Below, one piece after another: positions 19,576 to 29,590 of a DNA stretch of 45,192 nt. Origin of the DNA: Heyndrickxia sporothermodurans (GTDB lineage Bacteria > Bacillota > Bacilli > Bacillales > Bacillaceae_C); NCBI GenBank assembly GCA_018333075.1, contig BORH01000030.1, forward strand, positions 1 to 45,192. Direction: 5' to 3'. The notes beneath the pieces are model-generated. The model did no database searches. It saw only the letters and a program-made list of their open reading frames with translations, and was not told the DNA's origin. Position 1 is the first letter of the stretch; the number at the start of each line of letters is the position of its first letter. The position numbers and the translations under genes were made by a program.

Positions 19576-22085
19576 TTTGATATTAGCAAAGCAATTTGAA
19601 CCATTGTAATAGGTAAAGATGTCTTTTTTCGATATGCCAAATATTTAGGCTCCCAATGATCAGCATATTTTTCTTTAAACTTTCTCAATCCTTTAAAATG
19701 ATAAACAAAATTGCCATGAGTATATATTTGTGATGCTATTTTTTCACCCATGAAAGAATATTTCGATAACCCTACATTTGATAGTGGTGCCATCCCTAAA
19801 TTAAATCGTTGAAAACCTTCTTGTTTCCCCCACTCAAAAAGCTGAAGAAAAAGATAGTCCATTGTCCCTGATGGTACTTCAGGAATATATCTCATTAAAT
19901 CAATGGATAAAGTTGTATGATTATCATATACTGGCATAATACTTACAAATGCAATTGTACAGTTATTACTATCCTTTAAAAGAGCGATCGGAGCTTTTGA
20001 TAAATATTCCTCACTAAAGAAACCTAGTGAAAAACCTTTTTCCTTCTTCCCATCCAGCCATTGATCAGAGATTTCCTTCAATTGTTGAAATTGCTCTTCT
20101 GAATACGGAGGATGGATAACATGAAAGGTATAACCTTCTTTATCAAACTTGTTTTTAGTTGCACGAAGTCCTTTCATCTTACTTCCAGATAGTGTGAATG
20201 CATTTATGTCTACAAAAGCTTCTTCGCCTAGTTTAAAAAAGTCATACCCATTTTCATGTAATTTAGGAATTAATTCTTTAGTCACCTGGTAATACGCAGG
20301 AGTATATCCATAAAGATCTGCAAAATCATGAAACTCTTCTATTGAATGAAAAAACTGGTCTTCGTTCCCTACTGGATCACCTAATACCACTAGCTTATCT
20401 GCATATCTTTCATACATCATCATAACTTGTCCAGTTTCATTCCAAAATATTTTTTTATCATGTAAAAATATTAAATGTGAAAGTACAGTTCCACCATATT
20501 TTTCAAAATGACTTAAAACTTTCTCTCTATCAATTTGATGAAACTTCGGCGTCCTTGGTTTAATTAACATATATGTACAAAACATAATTATCCCTGCAAT
20601 AACTAAACCAATAAAAGCACTCGTTATTAAATCACCTGCATCAATAATCATATATTTTTGTAGAAAATGAGGTATTCTCCATTGTCTTTCAGGTAAATTG
20701 TAATATCCAATGAGAATATACAAAATCGTAAAAAAGATAATGACAAGAAAATCGAACGCTGCCCTCCCCCAAGTAATGACAAAGTTTTGACGATAAAACC
20801 TTTTTTTAGAAATAGTTAGGACGATAGCAACTATACTTAAATATATTGCTTCCTCATAATCAAAGCCTTTTACAAGGCATAACAAAGATGCGAATATTAA
20901 AACTGCCACCGTTGAATAATAAGCCCATTTCACTCTATATTCTATACCTCTGGAAAGCAGTATTAATAAAAAGCCAGCGACCACTGTTAATTGGTGGGAA
21001 AACCCCATAAGTGGAGATGATAGAAATTCACGCAAAAATCGAATTCGATCAAAAACCCCTGGAACTGATGCCGAAAGCAATAAGATGATTCCTGACAAAA
21101 ACACTAAAACCGTCAAAATCCAATGGCTAACATTCTTAATGATAACATGAAAGAGTTGTTTATATTGGTTATCCAACAAGTTCCAAAAGTACTTTATGAA
21201 CATTCCACTTGCTATTATAAATGGAATGAAGTAATAGCTTACCCGATATAATAATAATACTAATAAAATTTTTTCAGATGGAATGTGATAATATTCAAAT
21301 CCCATAAGAAGTACAAAGTCAAACGAACCTAAACCACCAGGTATCATACTGATGATTCCAGCACAGGCAGCAACTATAAATATTGGAAATAACTGACCAA
21401 GACCTATATGTACATCAATTAGATTGGCAATAACCCAAAACAGTAAAAACGCAAACATCCATTCAATAATCGAGATAATCATAAGCTCAATTAAATAGTT
21501 GTTTTTATTAGACGCTTTAGCGTTTTTTATATTTTTCAATTGAAAACTCAATAATAAAAATGGTATATAAAGAGCTAACGCCCAAACAGCAATTTTAATC
21601 CATTTCATTTCCACTAAAAAAGTAGGTTTAAATACCCCTAGTACAACAAACCAGCATAAGATTGAGATACCAGATAAATAAAAGATCGATACCTTCGCAA
21701 TACTCTTAATTATCACATCTTTTTCTTTATAATAATCCTTATAAAAATAAGTTCTCAAACTTAAGCCAATTACACCGCCAAATCCCAAAAAATTAGAAAA
21801 AGTATTGACAATCCATGAATACGAAAAAATCTTTTTTACTTTCAGGTTTAACTTTAATATTCTACATAAAATTACATCATAAAATAGCATAGGAACGACA
21901 GCTATTAACCCTAAAATAAATATTAAGAATAGTTTTGATGCGTTAAGTTCAGAAATATTGTTTTTTAACAGATTCAAATCAAAATCCTTTATCATGTTTT
22001 TTGATTCAAATAAAATCAGTATTAAAAGAGCAATCGGAAAAGCGATTTTTAAAAACGAAATAATTTTTTTCTTATTTAATTTCAA
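19557..22085 (-). CDS. mprF: Phosphatidylglycerol lysyltransferase MprF
   Basis: A bifunctional membrane enzyme that makes lysyl-phosphatidylglycerol from Lys-tRNA and PG and moves it to the outer leaflet, giving resistance to cationic peptides. The N-terminal flippase domain holds about 14 hydrophobic segments, with FLGFGGVIGLSLR and SMIPGGLGSFDFVLLMG conserved. The C-terminal synthase domain (DUF2156-like) shows LSHLIFLHDKKIFW, VVLGDPVGNE, FKLGEEAFVDI, EKGFSLGFFSEEYL and FNLGMAPLSNVG. I prefer TTG 22085 (MKLNKKKIISF), 842 residues; a TTG at 22127 gives 856, and neither has a strong RBS. Monocistronic. Confidence 0.93.
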   Translation of the reverse strand: MKLNKKKIISFLKIAFPIALLILILFESKNMIKDFDLNLLKNNISELNASKLFLIFILGLIAVVPMLFYDVILCRILKLNLKVKKIFSYSWIVNTFSNFLGFGGVIGLSLRTYFYKDYYKEKDVIIKSIAKVSIFYLSGISILCWFVVLGVFKPTFLVEMKWIKIAVWALALYIPFLLLSFQLKNIKNAKASNKNNYLIELMIISIIEWMFAFLLFWVIANLIDVHIGLGQLFPIFIVAACAGIISMIPGGLGSFDFVLLMGFEYYHIPSEKILLVLLLYRVSYYFIPFIIASGMFIKYFWNLLDNQYKQLFHVIIKNVSHWILTVLVFLSGIILLLSASVPGVFDRIRFLREFLSSPLMGFSHQLTVVAGFLLILLSRGIEYRVKWAYYSTVAVLIFASLLCLVKGFDYEEAIYLSIVAIVLTISKKRFYRQNFVITWGRAAFDFLVIIFFTILYILIGYYNLPERQWRIPHFLQKYMIIDAGDLITSAFIGLVIAGIIMFCTYMLIKPRTPKFHQIDREKVLSHFEKYGGTVLSHLIFLHDKKIFWNETGQVMMMYERYADKLVVLGDPVGNEDQFFHSIEEFHDFADLYGYTPAYYQVTKELIPKLHENGYDFFKLGEEAFVDINAFTLSGSKMKGLRATKNKFDKEGYTFHVIHPPYSEEQFQQLKEISDQWLDGKKEKGFSLGFFSEEYLSKAPIALLKDSNNCTIAFVSIMPVYDNHTTLSIDLMRYIPEVPSGTMDYLFLQLFEWGKQEGFQRFNLGMAPLSNVGLSKYSFMGEKIASQIYTHGNFVYHFKGLRKFKEKYADHWEPKYLAYRKKTSLPITMVQIALLISKKRPTL

Positions 22086-22208
22086 GTAAACACCATCTTT
22101 CAATGATACCAAGTATGTATCTTTCAAATATTAATATTCAAATATAAATATATGTATTTTTTTATTTTATTTAAATTAGAAAAATCTATTCTTATTTATA
22201 AAAAAACA

Positions 22209-22230
22209 GCCCAAGTAATCCAACTTGAGC
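22209..22230 (-). terminator. trhO terminator
   Basis: GCCCAAGT and ACTTGAGC form an 8-bp stem (one G-U pair) with a 6-base loop. On the minus strand it is followed by TGTTTTTTT, immediately after the trhO stop. Confidence 0.8.
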
Positions 22231-22247
22231 GTTTTTCAAAATGATGC

Positions 22248-23222
22248 TTATCTATTTGCTATTGCATTTTCCTCTTCTATTTTTTGAAGTTTCTCTGCAA
22301 TATCCTCTTTCGTTAATTCATGTTCTTTTACATATAAGTTTCTTGGATGAACTCGACATTCGTGTGAACAGCTACGTAAATATTTATGTTCGTTTTCTTC
22401 TGAGCATAGCATTTGACGATTACATTCTGGATTTGCACAATTAACATATCGTTCACAAGGCTCACCTGTAAAATAATCTTTACCTACTATTACATGCTCT
22501 TTATGATTAATAGGAACAGCTATACGCTCATCAAAAACATAACATTGTCCATCCCATAATTCACCTTGTACTTCAGGATCCTTACCATATGATACGATTC
22601 CTCCATGAAGCTGTGCTACATCCTCAAAACCTTCTCTTACTAACCATCCGGAGAATTTTTCACAACGAATTCCGCCAGTACAATAAGTTAATATTTTTTT
22701 GCCTTCAAATTTATCTTTATTTTCTCTAACCCAATTAGGTAGATCTCTAAAAGTTTCAATATCAGGTCGTATTGCACCTTTAAAATGACCTAAATCATAT
22801 TCATAATCATTTCTAGCATCAAGGATTACTGTATCCTCATTTTGCATAGCTTCGAAGAACTCTTTTGGGCTGTAATACTTACCTGTTAATTCTTTAGGAT
22901 TAATATCATCTTCCAAGCGAAGGGTAACAAGCTCTTTTCTTGGTCTTACATGCATTTTTTTGAATGCATGTCCATCAGCCTCATCAACTTTAAACACGAT
23001 TCCATCAAATCGTGGATCATTTTTCATCATTTCCATATATTGATCTGTTTGGTCTATTGTACCTGACACAGTACCATTAATTCCCTCTTCAGCAACAAGG
23101 ATTCTTCCTTTTAATCCTAGGTCTTTACAATATGCTAAATGTTGGGCTGCATACTCTTCAGGATTTTCGATTTTCGTATAAAAATAATACAATAAAACTC
23201 GGTATGGTTTTGTTTCTACCAT
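22248..23222 (-). CDS. trhO: tRNA uridine hydroxylase TrhO (rhodanese family)
   Basis: A 324-residue protein of the YceA/YbfQ family. TrhO hydroxylates uridine-34 of tRNA to 5-hydroxyuridine, using oxygen. An N-terminal ferredoxin-like domain ([14 protein letters not shown]) precedes a rhodanese domain with the active-site loop C181-TGGIRC-187. A Cys-rich C-terminal segment ([18 protein letters not shown]...CSHEC) could bind zinc. The length is typical. The start ATG 23222 lies behind AGGTGG. It stands alone between mprF and the second topB. Confidence 0.93.
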   Translation of the reverse strand: MVETKPYRVLLYYFYTKIENPEEYAAQHLAYCKDLGLKGRILVAEEGINGTVSGTIDQTDQYMEMMKNDPRFDGIVFKVDEADGHAFKKMHVRPRKELVTLRLEDDINPKELTGKYYSPKEFFEAMQNEDTVILDARNDYEYDLGHFKGAIRPDIETFRDLPNWVRENKDKFEGKKILTYCTGGIRCEKFSGWLVREGFEDVAQLHGGIVSYGKDPEVQGELWDGQCYVFDERIAVPINHKEHVIVGKDYFTGEPCERYVNCANPECNRQMLCSEENEHKYLRSCSHECRVHPRNLYVKEHELTKEDIAEKLQKIEEENAIANR

Positions 23223-23563
23223 TTTTTTCTACCACCTATGATTTATATTTGCAAGATATAAATGTATTTAGGTTGTATATGCTATACACTTTACTCTTAC
23301 AAAAGATAATTCTATACAATTTATGTTAATTGTGCAAGGGTATTTTTAAGAAAAATAGGTAAAATTTCATATGTGAATATTATTCTTATATCATTTTTTG
23401 AAATCAATTAATTGAAATTTATCTTTTGAGACTTTTCATTTCATCCAAATTGTTTTACCTATATACTTCGTCAATGATATACAAACTTTATTCATTTGCG
23501 GCTAGGTTGAAAAAAATAGTACCAAAAAACCGTGCTAAACAAAAAGAAAATGAAAAATAATAT
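23223..23563. other. Intergenic region between trhO and topB
   Basis: About 390 AT-rich bases in all, ending in the topB terminator. A palindromic AAATCAATTAATTGAAATTT lies near 23400-23419. AGGTAAAAT (23358) and ATTGTTTTACCT (23448) are loosely complementary. I see no gene. Confidence 0.4.
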
Positions 23564-23610
23564 AAAAAAAGAATTGTCCATCAAAACTTTAGATGGACAA
23601 TTCTTTTTTT
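23564..23610 (-). terminator. topB terminator
   Basis: A perfect 19-bp stem, AAAAAAAGAATTGTCCATC (23564-23582) with GATGGACAATTCTTTTTTT (23592-23610), and a 9-base loop. It lies just after the stop and is symmetrical, so it works in both directions. Confidence 0.93.
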
Positions 23611-23613
23611 AGT

Positions 23614-25803
23614 TTAATCAAATTTTAATTTCTTTAATGCTTCTGCTAATGCATTATTTAATGGCTCTTCTTCTTTTTGTTGTTGCTTCATATATTTTTG
23701 AACGTAACGTTTATCTGCCTTGTTACCAGATTCTTTCTTACGACGTTCTTGGAAGGTAGATAACTTCTCACGATAGCCACATTTACATGCGAAGATTTGT
23801 CCTGCTCCTTCACCACGTAGTTCTAGTTTTTTCTTGCATTGAGGGCATCGTGCATTTGTCGTACGAGATACATTTTTACGATGTCCACACTCGCGGTCTT
23901 GGCATACCAGCATTTTCCCTTTTTTTCCGTTTACCTCTAGCATTGGTTTACCGCAGTCTGGGCAAGTTTTCGTTGAGATATTGTCGTGTTTGTATTTTTT
24001 ATTGCTTGATTTAATTTCAGCAACAATGTCTTTTGTATAATTTTTCATTTCTGAAATAAATACTTCTTTTTTTAATTTCCCTTTTGCAATCGCTTCAAGT
24101 TTTTGCTCCCATTCAGCAGTTAATGTAGGAGACTTTAATTCTTCTGGTACTAAATCAAGCAATTGGCGACCTTTTGATGTAATGTGAATATCTTTACCTC
24201 GCTTTTCAATTAAAAATGAATTAAAGAGTTTTTCGATAATATCTGCACGTGTCGCTACAGTACCTAATCCACCAGTCGATTTTAATGTATCAGCAAGTTG
24301 CTTATTTTGCGCATCCATATATTTTGTAGGATTCTCCATTGCCGAAAGTAAGGTTGCTTCATTAAAGCGTGCAGGTGGTTTTGTTTGACCTGATGTTTGC
24401 ATAATTAGTTTTATATTCAATGTATCGCCTTTTTCAATGCGAGGTAAAATTTGTTCTTTGACATCATCCGTTACATCATCGTCTTCAAATCGATTTTCGT
24501 ATACTTCTTTCCAACCAGCATGTAAAATCGTTTTTCCACGTGCAATGAACGTTTCATTTGCAATTTTCGCGCGTAATGTTAGCTGTTCATATTCAAAGGC
24601 CGGGAATAAAACAGCTAAGAAACGTTTTACAACTAAATCATAAATTTTACGTTCTTTATCTGTGAAAGCTGAGAAATTCACATAGCTTTCTGTAGGGATA
24701 ATCGCGTGATGATCACTTACTTTACTATTATCAACAAATGATTTATTAGATTTTATCGGCTTTTTTAAAATCATATGTGCTAAAAAGCGATATTCACCTA
24801 CGCCACACGCTTTTAGGCGCTCTTGAAGTGTTCCAACGATATCAGATGTAATGTAGCGTGAATCTGTACGAGGATATGTTAGCACTTTATGTTGCTCATA
24901 CAATTTCTGCATAATGTTTAATGTTTCTTTAGCAGAATAACCGAACATTTTATTGGCATCGCGTTGTAGTTCTGTTAAATCATAAAGACCGGGAGCGAAA
25001 GATTTCTTCTGTTTTTTATCGATTTCTACAACGGTAGCATTTTGCTTATTTAATTTCTTTACAATATCATCAATTTTTTCTTTATTAAAACTACGATTAT
25101 TACCTTTCGCATCTTGCCAAGTTAGTTTTAATTTGTTAGTTGTTTGAGCTTCTATGCCGTAGTATGTTTGAGCTTTAAAACTTTTAATTTCATCTTCACG
25201 ACCAACGATCATAGCTACAGTTGGTGTTTGAACACGCCCACAGTTTAATTGAGCATTGAATTTTGTTGTTAATGCACGAGTAGCATTTAAGCCAATATAC
25301 CAATCTGCTTCAGAACGAGCAACAGCTGAGGCGTATAAATTGTCATAAGCTTTGCCTGGTTTTAAATTGTTAAAACCATCTTTAATGGCCTTGTCTGTTA
25401 CAGAAGAAATCCATAAACGTTTAATTGGTTTATTCACTTTTGCTTTTTCAATTATCCAACGTGCAACTAATTCTCCCTCTCTTCCAGCATCTGTAGCGAC
25501 AATCACCTCATTAACATCTTTTCGGGTAAGTTGATGTTTCACAGCACTAAACTGTTTTCCCGTTTGTTTTATAACAATTAATTTCATACGCTCCGGAAGC
25601 ATTGGAAGATCATCAAGATTCCATGTTTTATACTTATTATCATAAACCTCAGGGTCTGCGAGCGTCACTAAATGCCCAAGAGCCCAAGTCACAATGTATT
25701 TTTCACCTTCTAAAAATCCATTACCTTTTTTTGTACAATTCAATACTTTTGCTATATCACGTGCAACTGATGGTTTCTCAGCAATTACTACACTCTTTGC
25801 CAT
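23614..25803 (-). CDS. topB: DNA topoisomerase III (second copy)
   Basis: A 729-residue type IA topoisomerase. Toprim motif VVIAEKPSVARDIAKVL is at the N-terminus and VATDAGREGE at 102-111. The active tyrosine is Tyr310 in LTYPRTDSRYIT, with CGRVQTPTVAMI and GLGTVATRADII also present. The tail has two zinc-ribbon patterns (CPDCGKPM...CQDREC and CPQCKKK...CKC), then a basic segment. This copy matches the standard Bacillus TopB more closely than the one at 5711. GGAG precedes ATG 25803. Codon usage is slightly richer in GC than its neighbours (many CGT and GCA codons), consistent with better expression. Confidence 0.95.
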   Translation of the reverse strand: MAKSVVIAEKPSVARDIAKVLNCTKKGNGFLEGEKYIVTWALGHLVTLADPEVYDNKYKTWNLDDLPMLPERMKLIVIKQTGKQFSAVKHQLTRKDVNEVIVATDAGREGELVARWIIEKAKVNKPIKRLWISSVTDKAIKDGFNNLKPGKAYDNLYASAVARSEADWYIGLNATRALTTKFNAQLNCGRVQTPTVAMIVGREDEIKSFKAQTYYGIEAQTTNKLKLTWQDAKGNNRSFNKEKIDDIVKKLNKQNATVVEIDKKQKKSFAPGLYDLTELQRDANKMFGYSAKETLNIMQKLYEQHKVLTYPRTDSRYITSDIVGTLQERLKACGVGEYRFLAHMILKKPIKSNKSFVDNSKVSDHHAIIPTESYVNFSAFTDKERKIYDLVVKRFLAVLFPAFEYEQLTLRAKIANETFIARGKTILHAGWKEVYENRFEDDDVTDDVKEQILPRIEKGDTLNIKLIMQTSGQTKPPARFNEATLLSAMENPTKYMDAQNKQLADTLKSTGGLGTVATRADIIEKLFNSFLIEKRGKDIHITSKGRQLLDLVPEELKSPTLTAEWEQKLEAIAKGKLKKEVFISEMKNYTKDIVAEIKSSNKKYKHDNISTKTCPDCGKPMLEVNGKKGKMLVCQDRECGHRKNVSRTTNARCPQCKKKLELRGEGAGQIFACKCGYREKLSTFQERRKKESGNKADKRYVQKYMKQQQKEEEPLNNALAEALKKLKFD

Positions 25804-26177
25804 TTATTCAAACTCCTTTACTAACTATATACCGTTTAATATACCACAGTTTTCAAGAAGAACAGTAAGTAAAACCACTTCTATTTGGCAGTCATAATTG
25901 AAATTTCATGTTTCCGAATCTCTAATTTTTGTCCAAATTCCTAATTCTTTATTATTTTCATTAAAGATTTTGGAAATAGTTTGGCTGATACATTAAAGGC
26001 GGCCATTACTTCATGGTCAATCAAAATAATATTTTCTAATAAAACATGATATGTATACTATAAAGAGATTCTTCCCTCTCCTCTCCTTTTTCGAATAGTT
26101 ATTATAAATTTTAAAAATTTCACTATAATCCGTATCTTGTCGTTTCAGTAAAATGAATTTTTTGTTATGATTAATAC
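25804..26177. other. Intergenic region upstream of topB
   Basis: Roughly 380 AT-rich bases between divergent topB and the YqkK-like gene. A minus-strand open stretch around 25960-26050 reads IILIDHEVMAAFNVSAKLFP and then stops, without a start or RBS. It may be a gene remnant but I cannot identify it. Confidence 0.35.
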
Positions 26178-26189
26178 GAGGTGATTTAT

Positions 26190-26405
26190 ATGGCAAAAAG
26201 TTCAGCTAGGAAAAAGCGCGAAAAACTAGTGAGAGAAGGAAGAAGAAATCCGGTTGATAATCGGGGAGTATATGCTTTAGCAGATTTGCGTACTAGAAAA
26301 ACAAAAACAAAGATAGAAATGCTAAGAAAAGAGAAACATAAAGGTCGATTATCTTCACAAGGATTTTATGATGAAGATAATCGACCTTTTCCTTTCATTT
26401 TTTAA
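26190..26405 (+). CDS. Small basic protein, YqkK-like
   Basis: A 71-residue, strongly basic protein beginning MAKSSARKKREKLVREGRRN and containing RGVYALADLRTRKTKTK. This resembles the small YqkK-type proteins of Bacillus; the name is given from memory and with caution. GAGGTG (26178-26183) is 6 bases before ATG 26190. The 3' end is odd: codons for GRLSS through DNRPF form an 18-bp perfect hairpin, so the terminator appears to lie inside the reading frame. Function unknown. Confidence 0.7.
   Translation: MAKSSARKKREKLVREGRRNPVDNRGVYALADLRTRKTKTKIEMLRKEKHKGRLSSQGFYDEDNRPFPFIF
26340..26389 (+). terminator. Hairpin terminator overlapping the YqkK-like CDS
   Basis: AAAGGTCGATTATCTTCA (26340-26357) pairs perfectly with TGAAGATAATCGACCTTT (26372-26389) over a 14-base loop. 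It is followed by TCCTTTCATTTTTT. The whole stem is inside the coding frame, which ends at 26405. Confidence 0.8.
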
Positions 26406-26669
26406 GACGAACAAATATCACTCTTCCTTTAACGTAATACTTTTTTTACAAAGCTTTTTGAAATATAATAAAAATTAGATATTATCCAATAATGATTTTC
26501 ATCCTCAAACATATATCTTTTTCAATTATCCTTCTCATTTTTTCTACAGGTTACAAAGAAAAATTAGTTTATACATTAAGCACTTCAATCAACTTTGTAA
26601 ATAAATTTCACAGTGCTTATGAACGATCTTTATAAAAATATTATCAACATTATTGAAAGGGGAGAATTT

Positions 26670-27566
26670 ATGGAAACAGTGACAACAAAAGATATAGTTG
26701 AATTAAATAGACATAAAAAAATGTCTAGAATGGCTGTCTTAAAAAGAGGGGTATTTGTTACATTAGGTGCAATGATTATGGGTGTAGGTTTAGAATTGTT
26801 TTTAGTACCTAATGAACTATTAGACGGGGGAATTGTCGGTATATCAATCATTCTATCCCATTTAACAGGATTAAAATTAGGAGCGGTAATTTTTATACTA
26901 AATATCCCTTTTTTTTTCATTGGATATAAACAAATTGGGAAGACATTTGCTTTAACCACATTGTATGGTATTACAATCATGTCAATTACTACCGCTCTAC
27001 TCCACCCTATTCCTGGATTTACTGATGACTTATTATTAGTTACAGTTTTTGGAGGTATGATTGTTGGAATCGGCGTAGGTATGGTCATCCGTTTTGGCGG
27101 CTCATTAGACGGAACAGAGATTCTTGCGATTTTATTAAATAAAAAACTTCCTTTTTCTGTTGGCGAAATTATTATGATTTTTAATGTTATTATATTTGGT
27201 AGTGCAGGTTTTATTTTTAGCTGGGATCGTGCTATGTACTCCGTTATCACATACTTTATAGCTGCTAAAGCAATTGATATTGTCATTCAAGGTTTAGATG
27301 AATCAAAATCCGCTTGGATTATTAGCGATTTTACCGACGAGATTGGAGAAGCAATAATGGCTCGACTCGGACGTGGGGTCACTTACCTCAATGGTGAGGG
27401 TGCTTTTACGGGATCTGATAAAAAAGTTATTTTCTGTGTAATCACTCGCGTAGAGGAAGCAAAGTTAAAATCAATCGTTGAAGAAATAGATGAAAATGCA
27501 TTTCTAGCTGTTGGAAATATTTCTGAAGTACGTGGTGGAAGATTTAAAAAGAAAGATATCCATTAA
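26670..27566 (+). CDS. YitT family membrane protein (DUF2179)
   Basis: A 298-residue membrane protein. About five to six hydrophobic segments include GVGLELFLVPNELLDGGIVG, the family hallmark, and RFGGSLDGTEILAILLNKK. They are followed by a soluble C-terminal DUF2179 domain (GRGVTYLNGEGAFTGSDKKV). Bacillus has several paralogues of this kind; their transported substrate, if any, is not established. AAAGGGGAG lies just upstream of ATG 26670, so an in-frame start at 26613 is unlikely. A hairpin terminator follows. Confidence 0.9.
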   Translation: METVTTKDIVELNRHKKMSRMAVLKRGVFVTLGAMIMGVGLELFLVPNELLDGGIVGISIILSHLTGLKLGAVIFILNIPFFFIGYKQIGKTFALTTLYGITIMSITTALLHPIPGFTDDLLLVTVFGGMIVGIGVGMVIRFGGSLDGTEILAILLNKKLPFSVGEIIMIFNVIIFGSAGFIFSWDRAMYSVITYFIAAKAIDIVIQGLDESKSAWIISDFTDEIGEAIMARLGRGVTYLNGEGAFTGSDKKVIFCVITRVEEAKLKSIVEEIDENAFLAVGNISEVRGGRFKKKDIH

Positions 27567-27599
27567 AAACAGAGTAAACCACTAGGACTAATGACTAAT

Positions 27600-27626
27600 A
27601 AGGGAGCTTGACAATTTTGCTCCCTT
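27600..27626 (+). terminator. Terminator after YitT-family gene
   Basis: AAGGGAGC and GCTCCCTT form an 8-bp stem with an 11-base loop, followed by seven T. It can also serve the convergent Fsr-like gene. Confidence 0.85.
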
Positions 27627-27636
27627 TTTTTATTTG

Positions 27637-28875
27637 TTAAAACTGTTCCGAATAATATTCCCTCACTTTTTCATCACTTGGTAAAAACCAAGTTAGTAAT
27701 CCAACAAGTGGTAAAAAGCTACAAAATATCATCACAAATTTTATACTAAACATATCTGCAAGATTTCCATATATAACTGCACCAATTGCTCCCATTCCAA
27801 AAGCAAAACCAACAATTAATCCGGAAACCATTCCGATTTTTTGCGGCAACAATTCCTGTGCGTAAACTACAGTCACACTAAAGCTTGAGGTAATAATAAA
27901 ACCTATTAAGAAAAACATTGGGATAACTAAGTATAAGGGAACATATGGAAGAATCAATGTTAATGGTGCTGCTCCCACTAAAGAGAATAAAATGATATTC
28001 CTTTTACCAAAACGGTCAGCTAACGGCCCCCCCAGGAATGTACCTAAAACTCCTGCAATCATAAATATAAAAACGAAAATTTGTGCTTGTTTAATCGATA
28101 AATGGTAATCCTCAATTAAATAAAATTGATAAAAGTTTGAGATGCCAGCCGAATACCATGAACGAGCAAAAACAATAAATACCAATAAAGCCATCGCTAA
28201 TTTAATTTTTGAATGAATCGGTGCTTTTGAAGCTGTGATAACTTTTTTCTTTGTCCTTTGAAAACCATTCATCATCTGTTGTTTATACCAATTAGAAACA
28301 AAAAATAAAAGAATAATTCCAATTGCTGCTACAAACGTGAATGATAAAACACCTTTTTGACCAAATGGAACAAATATTAACGCTGTAAATACAGGAGCAA
28401 GTGATTGACCAAAATTTCCTCCAACCTGATATATAGACTGTGCTAAACCTCTCTTGTCTCCAGCTGCCATATAAGCAACTCTAGAACCTTCTGGATGAAA
28501 TACTGCAGAACCAATACCGATAAAAAATACAGAGAAAAGAATGACATAAAAATTTGGAGATAAGCCAAAACCAATTAATCCCAACATACTCATAAACATT
28601 CCTAATGGTAACAAAAATGGCGTTGGTCGTTTATCAGCATAGTATCCAAAGACTGGCTGCATCACCGATGATGTCATATTGACGACAAAAGCAATCCAAC
28701 CAATTTGTGCATAATTCAAACTTAACGTTTTCTCTAATATTGGAAACATTGCAGGAACGACCGCTTGAATAGAATCATTAAAAAAGTGCCCTGCCCCAAT
28801 TGCAAATAACACCCCATAAATCGTCGTTAATCCAATATTTTCTGTTTTATGCTTTGCCGCTACTGCCATATACAT
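27637..28875 (-). CDS. MFS transporter, fosmidomycin-resistance (Fsr) family
   Basis: A major facilitator of 412 residues with twelve hydrophobic segments. Features of the Fsr branch are GAGHFFNDSIQAVVPAMFP in helix 1, VNMTSSVMQPVFGYYADKR in the 2-3 loop, FHPEGSRVA in helix 4 and QVGGNFGQSLAP in helix 5. E. coli Fsr exports fosmidomycin; the natural substrate in Bacillus is unknown. The start may be ATG 28875 or ATG 28869, since AGAAAGAGAG overlaps the first. It is divergent from yuzL. Confidence 0.9.
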   Translation of the reverse strand: MYMAVAAKHKTENIGLTTIYGVLFAIGAGHFFNDSIQAVVPAMFPILEKTLSLNYAQIGWIAFVVNMTSSVMQPVFGYYADKRPTPFLLPLGMFMSMLGLIGFGLSPNFYVILFSVFFIGIGSAVFHPEGSRVAYMAAGDKRGLAQSIYQVGGNFGQSLAPVFTALIFVPFGQKGVLSFTFVAAIGIILLFFVSNWYKQQMMNGFQRTKKKVITASKAPIHSKIKLAMALLVFIVFARSWYSAGISNFYQFYLIEDYHLSIKQAQIFVFIFMIAGVLGTFLGGPLADRFGKRNIILFSLVGAAPLTLILPYVPLYLVIPMFFLIGFIITSSFSVTVVYAQELLPQKIGMVSGLIVGFAFGMGAIGAVIYGNLADMFSIKFVMIFCSFLPLVGLLTWFLPSDEKVREYYSEQF

Positions 28876-29008
28876 CTCTCTTTCTGATTAGATTTTTATT
28901 ATAGATCGATTATACAACTTTTTTTGGTACTCGAAATAGTTTTTTTGAAAATAGATTCATACATACAATTTCGGGATAACTGAAAACATAATAATGGAGG
29001 TGATAATG

Positions 29009-29137
29009 ATGGGGGAAAGAAAAAAAGACCCTTCAAAAGCTGGGTTAAGCAATCCGCATGTTAAAGGTCAAGGAACAACGACTACTGAAACAGGAGAAAT
29101 TAAGAAAGACGCTTCTCGAAAAAAGCATGGAAGATAA
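29009..29137 (+). CDS. YuzL family small protein
   Basis: A 42-residue hydrophilic peptide (MGERKKDPSKAGLSNPHVKG..., ending SRKKHGR). The KKDPSKAGLS start and Lys-rich tail match the YuzL-like family of Bacillus, for which I know no function. GGAGG at 28996-29000 is 8 bases before ATG 29009; the ATG at 29006 is too close. The YkuS gene follows 66 bases later on the same strand, probably as one transcript. Confidence 0.8.
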   Translation: MGERKKDPSKAGLSNPHVKGQGTTTTETGEIKKDASRKKHGR

Positions 29138-29203
29138 GTGATTGTTTCGAATAATATTACAAGAAATAGGCAATCTATAAATTGCAGAGGAGGTGTTCAT
29201 GAA

Positions 29204-29446
29204 ATGGCGAAAATAGGTGTTGAACAATCTTTAACAAACGTTTCCCAAGCACTGCAGGAAAAAGGATACGAAGTTGTCGAATTGAAAAATGAAACAGATG
29301 CTAAAGGCTGTGACTGCTGTGTCGTAACAGGTGGAGATAGCAATGTAATGGGCATTCAAAATGTAATTATTGAGGGATCGGTAATTGATGCAACAGGATT
29401 ATCTGCAGATGAAATCTGTCATCAAGTCGAAAGTAAGCTACCATAA
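29204..29446 (+). CDS. ykuS: UPF0180 family protein YkuS
   Basis: An 80-residue protein starting [20 protein letters not shown] with [17 protein letters not shown]. These are the conserved parts of the UPF0180/YkuS family, whose function is unknown. ATG 29204 has AGGAGG about 10 bases upstream and gives the usual family length; a longer frame to 29138 only adds leader sequence. It follows yuzL closely and ends before a clear terminator. Confidence 0.9.
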   Translation: MAKIGVEQSLTNVSQALQEKGYEVVELKNETDAKGCDCCVVTGGDSNVMGIQNVIIEGSVIDATGLSADEICHQVESKLP

Positions 29447-29470
29447 GCTTTTTTTAAACCTAGTAAATAA

Positions 29471-29502
29471 AAAAGAAACTGGATCTTCCGCCAGTTTCTT
29501 TT
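29471..29502 (+). terminator. Terminator after ykuS
   Basis: AAAAGAAACTGG and CCAGTTTCTTTT form a 12-bp perfect stem with an 8-base loop. Confidence 0.8.
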
Positions 29503-29590
29503 CCATGCATCTATTTGAAACTACCTTCAAAGTGCGTTTGAATACTTTTACAATAACTTTATATTAGAAAGAATCAAATATCTTGCTTTC

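Noticed and set aside
25960-26050. Minus-strand open stretch reading IILIDHEVMAAFNVSAKLFP
   Set aside because: No start or RBS, stops on both sides, and no family recognised.
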